In this document: positions 1 to 10,375 of the stretch, one piece after another
How positions within the stretch are numbered: the stretch's first letter is position 1
Layout: the number at the start of each line of letters is the position of its first letter
Source of the DNA: Rotaria sordida
Taxonomy: Eukaryota > Rotifera > Eurotatoria > Philodinida > Philodinidae
Assembly: GCA_905250125.1 (NCBI GenBank)
Contig: CAJNOL010000620.1
Coordinates: forward strand, 53,997 to 117,996
Direction of reading: 5' to 3'
DNA: 64,000 nucleotides
Notes under the pieces: generated by a model
The model's database searches: none
The model's input: the letters and a program-made list of their open reading frames with translations, nothing else
What the model was told of the DNA's origin: nothing
Made by a program: the position numbers and the translations under genes

Positions 1-3000
1 CATTGAACAAAATTTCGAATGATTTGAACTTTTTAAAAAGTTTTGTTAAACTATTTATTTGAATATTTGAAAAATATTCTATGATAAATATAAAATAGGT
101 TAATATGTTATGTTATTAAATCGAGAAATAGTTGAGATCGTTTATCTTATTATATAAGATCTATTTATTATAAATTATCGTTTTTAACTATTTAATAATA
201 TACTTATTTGAATATATTCAAATCTTTTATCGAAATTGTTTAACAACTATCCTCAATAATATATCGATGAAGTCAATTTAGTGTCCTATATAAATCAATA
301 ATATAATTATCTTTGAATCTATTTAATAAATATAATCAACTAGATTGTTTTCGATAATAAATAGATTTATTTTATAATTAATCAAATATTCTATTAATAA
401 AGAGAGAATATAAATATATCTCTATAAATAATAAGTAAATTATGATAATGTATTAAGATGAATTGTCAAATGGTTATATTAGGATAATAACTACCCTTGT
501 ATATGTTAATTTCTATAGAAAAAAGAAATATTTTTAAAATTATTTTAAATGATGAAGAATAATATATATAAGAGTTGAATCTATGCCTTAGAATGTTTTA
601 ATAAAAGAAAACCTGAATTCGTTTAATCAATCTAAATTATTTTTCGAAAATATTTAAGATTATTTTATTTTATAAAATATTCTTGAAAAATTTTCATCTG
701 ATCTCTATAAACATATTATAAATGATGTTTATTAAAGGACAACATAAACTAGATATATTTCAATAATTGTTTATTATATATTAAAAATGATTATAATCAA
801 TTGATTGTCTTGTTTTCTTTTCGTCGAATGTTTATGACGATATCAACATTAGTTTAATACGATGAAAAATCGCTATAGGGAACGAGAATATTTAAACAAA
901 GAGGAATGTTATTCGAGATTTTTTTCATAGGATAATATCTTAAGAATTTTTTGAAATTATTCTTTTTCTGATAATTATCTTATATATAAATAATATCTTC
1001 AATAAATGGTTAGAAAAGAGTAGCTATCAATTGAATATAATCTTAGACAATTTCAAACGAATAAATTCTATTGATCAATAGTTATATTTTAAATAACTCA
1101 ATTTAAGAGAATCAATCGAGAATTTTCTCGAAATATTCTATAGAAATAAATCGACTATGATTATCCACTGATAAAGCAAACGACAATATTTCTTTAAGAC
1201 TTTATATCTTCTATGGGCATTATGCATTATTGATATTTTCGTCAAAACTTTTTTTAAAATTTTTAAACTTATTTTTGATCCATAGCCATACTCTTCCACA
1301 GGGATAGCGAACAACTATTTTGTTTATCTCTGTCGTAGAGTATTGATATGGATGAAAATTCGATTGAGAGCTGTCGTCAAACCAACCGTTTGGAATATAA
1401 CTAGTATCCATTTCTAACTTAATTTCAACATAAAAAATCGAAGTATTTCGTGAACCGTAGAAGAGTATTATTCACCCTCCTTCTTTTAGAATAGAACTAA
1501 TATTCCAAAGATCCACCAGGCTTCCTATCAATGTCATCTCATTAGAGTGAGAATTCTTCTACTATATATGTACGCATCAGAGTCTCTTTTATGTCACAGA
1601 AAAAAACGCTTCTCGATATCTTTTTGCATTGACGAGTTATTCAAAGATTATAAAAGTTGAAAAATCGTAGAAGATTTTCTACGGTGGACCTGAAAGGGTT
1701 AACTGTTCAAGGTTAGTTTGTTTTTTTGAAATATACTTTCTCTTTTGTCATTATTCTTTGATGATTGATATTTGGTTTTTTTTATGTTTCACCTTATGAT
1801 AATCAAACCAAGAAGATAATTCGATATACTATTTCATGGCTCATTTTGTCTTAAATAGTCAACTTCAAATAAAATATTCTTAAAAAAAAGAACTTTTATT
1901 TTGTCAATTGATAATAATAGAATGATTTCTAACTGAAGATATGTTGACACTCTATGATAAACAAGCTTATCTAGAATGATCATTCCACAATTAAATCAAC
2001 AATAAGTTAATCAAAAAAACAAAAAACGAACAGTCAATTTCAAAGATCTACAATTAAAAGGAAAAGTATTTTATTTAGAAAAGAAATTTTCATATGAATA
2101 TAAAATGTGTTCTTGCCAATTTTCTTGTTATTGTCAACATTTAAATGTGCTTATTTGAATATTTTTCTAAATTAGCCGAAAATTTTTTATTCATTTATAT
2201 ATTTATTTAGAAATAAATAAACATTGACAAAACGTCTAAATCTATTTATTAATTAAAAATTGATATATTGTCTGTCAAGTTTGTTTTTTCTTGTCAAATA
2301 TCGATTTATATTGTTTATTCATAAATACTAAACAATTCCTTCCATCTAATATTTGATTCTATGTCGTGAAAAATTCTCATTATCATAGAATATATTCATA
2401 TTAGAGACCAATCTCATTCATAGAGACTTCTATTTCCTTTCTTGATAACATTTCATAAGTTAAATGCGTGAGAATCAGGCGCATACCGAGATCGCCACAA
2501 TTAGAGAAGGAGTGTGATTACTGACGAGATCGATTAGATAACTTTTGCTAAAATTGATCGGAGGAGGATGGCTTGAATACTTTTTTTTTGAGAATTGATG
2601 AGCAAAAAAAACGAATAAAACGTGAAAACGTCGTTGAGGAAAATCGAAAATTTGTCTAGGTTGAAGGTGATGAGCCAACCGACTCTCCGCCCATCGCTCA
2701 GGACATCCCTTCTAAAAACATAAAAATATTTAACTTCTATACGATTGAGGTTTTAAGCATTTCGTCTTTCTTAGTTCGAGATAAAATCAAACCTTTGATT
2801 CTCAAATTCTTATTTGTTACCGATAAAATTAAAAAAAATAGAAATGACTTTTGAGGCATATTATAATCAAACAATCATAATATGATCATAATTGATTATT
2901 TCACAAGGCATCAGACGCGTCTTTTTTTCTTTGTTTATTAATTTAATAATGTCTCTGAATATTTCAATATAAAATAAATTCTTTGAAAATTTTAAATAAA

Positions 3001-3343
3001 CATCTTTAATTAATAAAGTTATATGAAGAATCAATAGGAAATGATTCGAAGTATTTGAAAATAAAATTAAGAAGAACTCATCTTGTTTGATAATCAGATC
3101 GAATCTGTCAACTTGATTAATCATCATATGAGAGTTAGGTCCCGCTTTGTCGAAAAAATAAATTCGAATTACTCAATGAAGAATAGATTATCATTTGATG
3201 AGATCCTTTCGTCATACTAATCAAAAATAGTGCCTAATTACTTGTAAATAAATTTGTGAAAAAAAAAATTTACTATACAGCAGATTTAGATACATAAATA
3301 AGAAATTACTAAAGAGAAAATATGAATATAGAAAAGAAAAAAA
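1..3343. other. AT-rich non-coding stretch
   Basis: No coding region can be supported here. The sequence is extremely AT-rich with scattered short frames of low-complexity composition. A patch at about 2465-2710 is more complex and less AT-rich than its surroundings; it contains a 67-codon minus-strand frame that resembles nothing I recognise and has no convincing splice sites. It might be an exon fragment or a decayed repeat. Confidence 0.6.
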
Positions 3344-4270
3344 TCAATACATTTTTATTCCGATTAATCGCATAACTTTTTCAAGATATTCATTCAATGT
3401 TAATGGTTGTCATATAAAATGTTCTTCTAAATTATTTAATCGTGCATTTCGATTTACAAATAACTTTTTTCGTGGAGATAATATACCAGTTACTGGATGA
3501 CGTGATGATATTGCTGATTTATAAGCATAATCATTTTGAATTGCACGAATGAATAGGTAAAAACGTGGATGTACAACATTATTTAAATGATTATTAAAAT
3601 CGATAATACCATCCCTCGACATGATAATTAGTCTTTAAACTTTTAAAATCATAATAAGTCCATCATACATAACTAAATAAAGCACGATCATCATCATCTA
3701 TCCATGTATTTTTTACGTAATTATAAAAACCTTCGATATTTTAATATCTTGATATTCATTCATTATCATTACCCCATAATTTACCAATTTCTTGTGGTGG
3801 CATAAATGCAAGTGTTCATATTTCTTTTATAAAGACTTTTTATATTAATTTCATTTATATCACTTGATTTTTTGTTGATAAATACAGATTGAAATCCTAA
3901 ATCTTGTCATTTGATATAAATATATTTGTCAAAATGAAAATTACGTCCTTTAATAATGACATTTGGAAAAATTAATTTAATAGCAAGAATAGCAGATTGT
4001 TCAAAGTAGATTGTAATAGATTTAGGATTCAAACAAATATTATTTATATGACATAAATTTAATATACTATTAAAAATTGATATGTATGTTGGACCTTTTT
4101 TTTATCAGGTAATAAAGTGTATAATTTTGGTTTTGATAATTCACTGTTTCCCGAATGAACTGAATATAATTGATCGAATGGATGTGGACATGATTTAAAA
4201 GTTCCATCGAACAATAACTAATCATTATCACTTTTTGATAATTATTTAAGAAATTCTAATGTCCCGAATA
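3344..4270 (-). pseudogene. C-terminal part of a decayed FLYWCH/MULE-type gene
   Basis: Read on the minus strand this is the second half of a MULE-transposase-like protein whose first half lies at 8504-8989. Visible pieces in order are LLFDGTFKS (region of the first catalytic Asp), a stretch ending FPNVIIKG followed by FHF (the usual block after the second catalytic residue), and a C-terminal block with NVVHPRFYLFIRAIQND and a final RLIG. These blocks and their order match the FLYWCH-MULE family that is abundant in bdelloid rotifers (established knowledge from memory). The frame is interrupted by TAA and TAG codons near the join, several TGA codons and frameshifts, so it is a relic of a plain DNA transposon or a gene derived from one. 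Confidence 0.7.
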
Positions 4271-4503
4271 CCCAGTGAAAAATATTTATCAAAAAGAATG
4301 CGTTCCAATTTCGTAGAAAACTTTTTTTTAAGAAAAAAAAATGTTTGCTTATAAAAGTGAAATCCGTTCCGAAATGGAACGGTAAAGAACACGTTCTCAT
4401 CCTTAAGGAACGTTTTCTTTTCTTAAAAAAAAGGGCATTCACGTTCTCGGAATGTGTTCTTGGTCGTTACAATTTAAAATGATGAAAAACGCGTTCCTAG
4501 AGC

Positions 4504-4546
4504 AGCTTTCCCTATGAGAACCTTCGGAGAGTTCTCATAGGAAAAG
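4504..4546. repeat. Hairpin, 16-bp arms
   Basis: CCCTATGAGAAC and its inverted partner GTTCTCATAGG are separated by a few bases. This is a compact near-perfect inverted repeat in the left subterminal region of the TA-flanked element, and its role is unknown. Confidence 0.7.
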
Positions 4547-4789
4547 CTAATCTAGGTGCCACTTTTCCACGAAAGAATTTGAGAAGAGATTTATTAGATT
4601 TCTGCACTGTTACAGAAACTCTTAGCAAAGATAACCGGAACATCACTCAATCGTTCTATAAGATCCATATACCCTATCTGAGAAGTATATCCTCATCTAA
4701 AACAAAGTCAACAGAGAAAACATTTCTCAATCTACTCAATCTGAAATCACTGACTGCTGTATATAACTACACTCCACGAAAAAACCTGA

Positions 4790-5670
4790 TTGCTTCTATT
4801 AAGATAGAATAAAGCTAAAGAAGAACTAACTCTATCTTTATTAGATGGTAAAACGATTATCTTCATTATAATGACATAAAATTAAAGGAAAACTATCTCT
4901 ATCTCTACTAGATGAAGAAAATGATCGTATTTATTAAGATGGAATGAAAACTAAAGAAAAACTACCTATATCTTCACTAGATGGGAAAAAAATGATTTTT
5001 CTGATTAAAATGCAATAAAACTAGAGGAATCTTAACTCAATCTTTACCATATAAAAAATGATTATTTTTATTAAGATGGAAAATAACGAAAGGAAAACTA
5101 ATTCTAACTATACTAGATGAAAGAAATGATTTTTCTGATAAAGACCAAATAAAACTAAAGAAACGTTAACTTTATCTCTATTGAATGAAAAAAAAATGAC
5201 TATTTGTATTAAGATCAAATAAAACTATAGGTAAACTAACTCTATCTCTACTAGATAAAATCAATGACTACTTTTATTACGATTGAATAAAAGCAAAAGA
5301 AAACTAACTCTAACTGTATTCGATGAAAAAATGACCATTACTATTAAGGTCGAATAAAATTAGAAGAACACTAACTCTATGTCTATTAGGTGGAAAACAT
5401 GACTATTTCTATTAAGATGGAAAAAAATTAAAGGAAAACTAACTCTGTGTCTACTAAGATGAAATAAAACTAAAGAAACAGTAATTTATCTCTATCGAAT
5501 GAAAAAAATTATTATTTCTGTTAAGATTGAATAAAACTAAAGGAATTTTAAAAAAACGGATTTTTTTGATTAATATTGAAAATAATCGAAAGGGCACTAA
5601 TTCTCTCTTTACTAGATAAAAGAAATGATTGCTTCTATTAAGATGTAATAAAACTAAATGGGCAATATAA
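4790..5670. repeat. Tandem repeat, about 67-bp unit, about 14 diverged copies
   Basis: The phrases TATTAAGATGGAATAAAACT and AACTAACTCTATCTCTACTA recur every 64-70 bp from about 4790 to 5670, with two shortened units near 5456 and 5569. Copies are clearly diverged by substitutions and small indels, so the array is not recent. It lies wholly inside the TA-flanked element, left of the nested MULE. Short frames in it are side effects of the repetition. Confidence 0.85.
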
Positions 5671-5768
5671 TACAAATTGTGGGAAAAGCTTGTTAAATTC
5701 ATCAAAGAGAAGAATTGTTGTATACTCGTTTGCCGAACGACTCTGAATTTTTCTAGAATCCTTCTTAT

Positions 5769-7776
5769 GAGTTACTCTCGACTCGTCCCCAACTCGTCCC
5801 CAATTCGTCCCCAATTCGTCCCCTCCACATTAATTGACTCTCAACTCGTCCCCCACAAAATTCGTACCCCATTAATTGATTCTCAATTCGTCCCCCAATC
5901 CAATGGCTACTAATTGGTGACTAATTTGATAAACAGACGATTTTCAACAATCAGCTGTTTTATTCAAGAGTAACAAAGAAACAAGAAAAAAAACAAAAGA
6001 AACAAGAAAAAAAAAGAAACAAGAAAAAAAAAGAAACAAAAATCATTTGACAAGTTTTGTCTTCAAAGCGCGTCCGCATTTGATCGCGAGTTGCATATCA
6101 GCGATCAATCCGCCCTTATGGTCGTTCAGAAGGAGCTCGAGATTCTCGTCAATAGCATCGTTCACCTTCTTTCGTTTGCGTAATTGAACTCGCGACTCTT
6201 CGGACTTGTGATGCTGGTATTCGTGCTCATCGCGCAATAATTCGATAAAGTTGAAGATGTGCGGATGCACAGGGAACTGACATTTGAGTCGTTGATTGAG
6301 GCCCTCAACGTGATTATTCGTGCGTGGTAGTTTGTTGACCAACAACTCGTGAACATTCCATATATCTGCGTGATAGCGTGCAGAGCTGCTGTCAACGTAC
6401 GTAGAAACGATGTAATCGTTGAATTTGGTTGCAGATACGTGCTCGGGAGTATATTCATCCATAACTTCCGTCCACGTACGTTCAATCAGTTCAGGAGGAA
6501 TCAAGGCAAGACCAATAGCAGCGAGAAACCAGTGATCCGCGCGTTTCTTCTCCTCCGGTGAAATGTCAGTGTTCTCCTCGTCTGTAGAAGGCGAAAGATG
6601 ACGAATGAGACCGAGTTCTTGGATTTTTCTCCAAAGACTCTGTGCATAATGAAAAAGGCAGCCGGTGACAGATGCTGTAGGAAAAAGACGACAGAAAGAG
6701 TTCATAGTTGCGATTTCAAAGTCAATCGTGAGTCGCCGTGGCTGAAGATTGAGATCGAGCTTTCGAGCAAGCGAGATCACGTGGCCGAAGATCTTCGTGT
6801 AAACTTGCTCGTCTTTCTTCGTCGTAAGACAGTACACACACGGGATCATGAAGCCGTTCGAGAAGCCACACAAAATGTAGACTTGGGCAAAAATGAGAGG
6901 ACGAATTCTGAATGTGCCATCTGAGTGCCATTGCTCGCACTCAGAAAGAGAGTTGAGGCTCCAGTCTGATGCAAACATCAGCAGCCGATCTTCTCCATAC
7001 AGTTCGTCTACGATCAAGAACGGTTCTCCGTGCTTGGCAAGTCGCCAAACGTCTGGAATAACGAGATCGACCAGTGACTTCGGTAATGATGGATAATTCT
7101 TCGATCGACTTCGATACAGTGAAGCATCAACATTTTCAAATGTAGGAAAGAATAGACCAGTCGCTAGACCGGGATGACTGATGCGAACTTTAACGATTTC
7201 TTGTGTATAGATTTTTGGAATCGGTGTAGTCTCCTCTCGTGCACGTTTTTTCATATTACCAACTGCTTCGTCGACTAGAGATTTGCCGGCAGAAGCTGAT
7301 TGTTGACAAGTATGAGTAGATGGCTCGCGAAGAACTTTTGCATCGATTGTGCAAAGAGAAAGCGTGCTAGCGCAGCCACGATCTCGACAACGCCACTCGT
7401 TGCTCGTCTTTCGTGCACGCTTCTTTGTATATTGATGTGAATTGTAATTGAGTATAGGTTGACCACGCTCCGAAGATGTGAATAGCAGCATTTCTTAGAG
7501 CAGAGAGAATGTCAGTAATGAATGTAATACACTACTAAGAAAACACATCATATATATATATATATATACAGAGTGGACTAGGCAGCAATCAATTTTCTCA
7601 TTGATGACTATTATTCGTGTATTTGTTTCTCATTGTTTCTAAACAAGGACGGACTAATTGAGGGGACGAATTGAGAGTCAATCAACTATGAACGAATTTT
7701 GTTGGGGACGAATTGAGAGTTAATTAAGGGGGGACCAGTTGGGATAATTGACAAGGGGGACCAGTTGAGAGGACCC
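5769..7776 (-). mobile_element. Complete-looking MULE DNA transposon (2008 bp)
   Basis: The ends GAGTTACTCTCGACTCGTCC and (inverted) GGGTCCTCTCAACTGGTCCC are imperfect terminal inverted repeats. Both sides are flanked by CCTTCTTAT (5760-5768 and 7777-7785), a 9-bp target-site duplication as expected for Mutator-like elements. Each subterminal region (about 5769-5910 and 7645-7776) contains several copies of a short motif like CTCAATTCGTCCCC, so the inverted repeats are themselves built of small repeats. One uninterrupted transposase gene occupies the interior. Identical target duplications and an open gene argue for a fairly recent insertion. Confidence 0.9.
6043..7491 (-). CDS. MULE transposase with N-terminal FLYWCH-like zinc finger
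   Basis: A single open frame of 482 residues. Residues about 1-62 form a FLYWCH-like finger with Cys35, Cys40, His60 and Cys62. The MULE catalytic domain follows: Asp191 in WHSDGTF, Asp257 in TIDFE, the [18 protein letters not shown] block after 277, and Glu396 in NNHVEGLNQ, giving a complete DDE set. The finger is expected to bind the terminal repeats and the DDE domain to cut and join DNA in the nucleus (family knowledge). The frame is GC-richer than its surroundings and has no introns. The start is the first Met of the frame, 285 bp inside the element end; an upstream start by splicing cannot be excluded. It looks intact, so it may still be active. Confidence 0.9.
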   Translation of the reverse strand: MLLFTSSERGQPILNYNSHQYTKKRARKTSNEWRCRDRGCASTLSLCTIDAKVLREPSTHTCQQSASAGKSLVDEAVGNMKKRAREETTPIPKIYTQEIVKVRISHPGLATGLFFPTFENVDASLYRSRSKNYPSLPKSLVDLVIPDVWRLAKHGEPFLIVDELYGEDRLLMFASDWSLNSLSECEQWHSDGTFRIRPLIFAQVYILCGFSNGFMIPCVYCLTTKKDEQVYTKIFGHVISLARKLDLNLQPRRLTIDFEIATMNSFCRLFPTASVTGCLFHYAQSLWRKIQELGLIRHLSPSTDEENTDISPEEKKRADHWFLAAIGLALIPPELIERTWTEVMDEYTPEHVSATKFNDYIVSTYVDSSSARYHADIWNVHELLVNKLPRTNNHVEGLNQRLKCQFPVHPHIFNFIELLRDEHEYQHHKSEESRVQLRKRKKVNDAIDENLELLLNDHKGGLIADMQLAIKCGRALKTKLVK

Positions 7777-8503
7777 CCTTCTTATTGTTGCACATTGCTT
7801 GTGTCTATTTTTATTGTTTTCTGTTAGTGTATTGTAAATAAGACTGTTACGATATCGACAGCTAAAATGTCAACGTTGAAAACAGATGTTGATAATAGAA
7901 CTAAGAGTTATGATGATAATTTTGTATTCAGAAAACAATGAGCAAAAAAATTTAATATATTTGAGAACACTGACGAATCCATTTGGAGCTAATCAATATT
8001 CTTTCTCAATATAACGAGATAATTTTATGTGGGTTATGAAACGGACGAGAAGGTGTTCTGTATTTTTAAAACTGATTTTTAAATTCACGAGAAAGCATTC
8101 TACAATTAGGAAAACGACAGAGAACGCGTTCTTTTCTCCCTAAGAATAATGTCAGATTGTCTCGAACGCGTTCATCAGTTCGAAGAATCCATTATCAATT
8201 ATTTCTTGAGAAAAGGTCAAAGAAAGCATTCTCATTTTGATGGAATCCGATCCTGACCATTCCAGAAATGAACAGTTCAGAAAGCTTTCTCTTCAGATGA
8301 AGAATGATTTTGAACCGAGAAGAAACCTTCCCATAAAAACGTGGAACGACAAAGAATGCGTTCCTTCAAATGCATAACTCATTCTTGTCACCCATGAACG
8401 CATTCGCCAAAGTATAGAACATGTTCTTTATGAAAAAGGTAACTTACCATGTTTTGCTGAACGCGTTTACTTTCGTTTTTTTCCATGATTATTTTTTACT
8501 GGG

Positions 8504-8989
8504 TATGGGATGTTTTGAATTATGCAAAATAAATTGTTCATCATTTAATGTTGTACTCCATATTCCTTCGATATTAACATCATAAATTGTACGTGTAGCA
8601 GGTAGATAACTTGTATTTTTTGTTTTATATAATGCATTTTTCATCTCATGCAACATTGGTATAAATGGTGCAATTTCTGGTGAATTTGTATGCAACAATA
8701 TAATTTCTTCTCAATAAATTCTTTTTATTGCTTGTGATGAATCTTCAATACGTCATTTTAATTTCATTCTAAATTCTTTTATTTTACATTTTACCTCATC
8801 ACCATCATGATTATATGATTTCTTCATGCTTGGTGGATTTGAACCATATTGTATAGAACGTCAAGGACATGAACAATTTTCACATTTCCAATAAACAGTT
8901 GTGTTTAAAATTTTATTTTGCGTGTAGCAGAAAGTATCAAGTAATAAAGTTGGTTTATCACGTTTATTTTTAACAATAGATAGCATCAT
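8504..8989 (-). pseudogene. N-terminal FLYWCH part of the decayed MULE-type gene
   Basis: On the minus strand the frame opens with Met at 8989 and runs through DKPTLLLDTFCYTQNKIL, VYWKCENCSCP and later EIAPFIPMLHEMKNALYKT and NIEGIWSTTLNDEQF to HPI, where the TA-flanked element is inserted. The first blocks are those of a FLYWCH zinc finger (Trp-Lys-Cys, Cys-Ser-Cys). In-frame TGA codons lie at 8861-8863, 8753-8755 and 8711-8713, while Trp in the same frame uses TGG, so TGA is not read as Trp. The second half of the gene is at 3344-4270. It is a relic, older than the element that split it. Confidence 0.75.
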
Positions 8990-9985
8990 ATTGTGTAATA
9001 ATGAACCAATATAGTAAAAAAAAAAAGAATTTTCCCTCTTTACTCCACATATATATATACTTTTGCAAAATTACAGATTCCTAGTATAGGAATATCAATT
9101 AGTTTCTTGTTAAAGACATAGTTTAAGTCAATCAAAGAAATTGAGCTTATCACTTTGATTATACTCTTTTTCATTACAATTTAATTTTTCGACCAAACAG
9201 AAAGATCAATTAAGCTTTCGACGAAACGGAAATCTACTCGTATGAGAATATGATTTTATTTAAAACTAAACCTTAGTTTTCTCTCAAGAAATAAAAACGT
9301 TTTGTTTTTTTTGTACATGTTAAAAATAAATGAGATATATCTTGTTCGTTATTTTCAATATAAAACACTGACAAAAAAAATTCATAGAAATTTATTGAAA
9401 AGTTAAGATTTATTTCTAAAAAAAAAGAGAAAAATTCATATAAATAAAAAAGAAGAAGTTAAATAGAATAATAAATGATAATTATTTAAATAAATGATAT
9501 TGTTTTAATTGTTGATAAAGATAATATATAATATGGATTATATTGAAAGGATTCATTTCATATTGAATCAATATGATCATTCATCATCATTCTTGACCGG
9601 ATAGAAGAGAAGTTGACCGGATACGAAATAATAACGGAAATCAATTGAAATATGTTCGAATTAACAAGGCAAACAGAAAGTCATCGACGCCATTGAGTGG
9701 AATGAGAAATGAGAAATGAAAAATGAGAAATGAGAAATGACAATGAGAACAACCAATCTACATCATATTCAATGGACACACGGCAACATACATTAGAATA
9801 CATATATATATATATATATATGGACATAATTAGTTGTCGAATTCTATTCCAATAAACTAAACACATTTAAAAACAGTAGGAGATTTAAATTGATGAACAA
9901 TATATGCCTTTCTTTTTCAATATAATTAGAGAAAACGAATCAATATCGACGGGGGGTCTTTATATATATGAATAAATAGATATAT
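8990..9985. other. Intergenic AT-rich DNA with microsatellites
   Basis: No gene seen. A GAGAAAT-type microrepeat lies at about 9703-9738 and an (AT)n run at about 9800-9821. Very AT-rich otherwise. Confidence 0.6.
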
Positions 9986-10375
9986 TTATTCTGATTTATA
10001 ATCTTGATCATGCCAATAATATATATCTTCATTTTTAATATTTATTGGTATAACAATATTTGATTGTTGATTGGGATAAATCATTGTTGCTGTTGCTGTT
10101 GTTGTGGTTGTTGTTGTTGTTGTTTGAAGAAGCTGACGAAGATTTTCAATATAAATCATAGCTGATTTAAGTGTATCAACTTTAGAAAGTTTTTTCTTAT
10201 GTATTTCATGTGGAATATGTCGACGAAGAATTTCAAAACAAGCATTTATATGACGAACACGATTTCTTTCACGAGCATTTCGACGTGTTGTACCTATTTT
10301 AACTTGTTTTCTTCCGCCACGATTTGGTTGATATTCTTTTTCTATTTGTTCTTCTTCTTGTTCAATTTCCATCAT
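9986..10375 (-). CDS. Achaete-scute family bHLH transcription factor
   Basis: A single-exon protein of 129 residues. The basic region (about 30-42) contains RRNARERNRV with the E-box-reading ERxR at 36-39. Helix 1 (43-54), a short loop and helix 2 (63-83, LSKVDTLKSAMIYIENL) follow. RRNARERNRV and the LSKVDTL/YI pattern are those of achaete-scute proteins such as fly scute and ASCL1 (family knowledge); these dimerise with E-proteins and drive neural fate. A Thr run (85-93) and a short acidic, aromatic C-terminus ending DYKSE follow, similar in place to the C-terminal motif of the family. The loop is short compared with fly scute. Small for the family but apparently complete. The start chosen is the first of two adjacent Met codons. 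Confidence 0.9.
   Translation of the reverse strand: MMEIEQEEEQIEKEYQPNRGGRKQVKIGTTRRNARERNRVRHINACFEILRRHIPHEIHKKKLSKVDTLKSAMIYIENLRQLLQTTTTTTTTTATATMIYPNQQSNIVIPINIKNEDIYYWHDQDYKSE

Larger units (their letters stand above)
4271..8503. mobile_element. 4.2 kb TA-flanked DNA element inserted in the FLYWCH/MULE relic
   Basis: The element begins CCCAGTGAAAAAT and ends with the inverted form of CCCAGTAAAAAAT. It is flanked on both sides by TA. Removing it with one TA restores the reading frame of the interrupted relic (minus strand ...HPI joined to FGTLEF...), which fixes the boundaries precisely. Both ends contain many scattered copies of a motif like GAACGCGTTC (about 4300-4500 and 8050-8470), which look like subterminal repeats. 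No transposase of its own is seen; the interior holds a 67-bp tandem repeat and a nested MULE, so it is probably non-autonomous. A TA target duplication suggests Tc1/mariner relatives, but I cannot assign the family from the terminus. Confidence 0.75.

Noticed and set aside
6162-7466. Several overlapping frames on both strands inside the MULE
   Set aside because: They are shadows of the transposase frame, which alone carries the zinc finger and DDE motifs.
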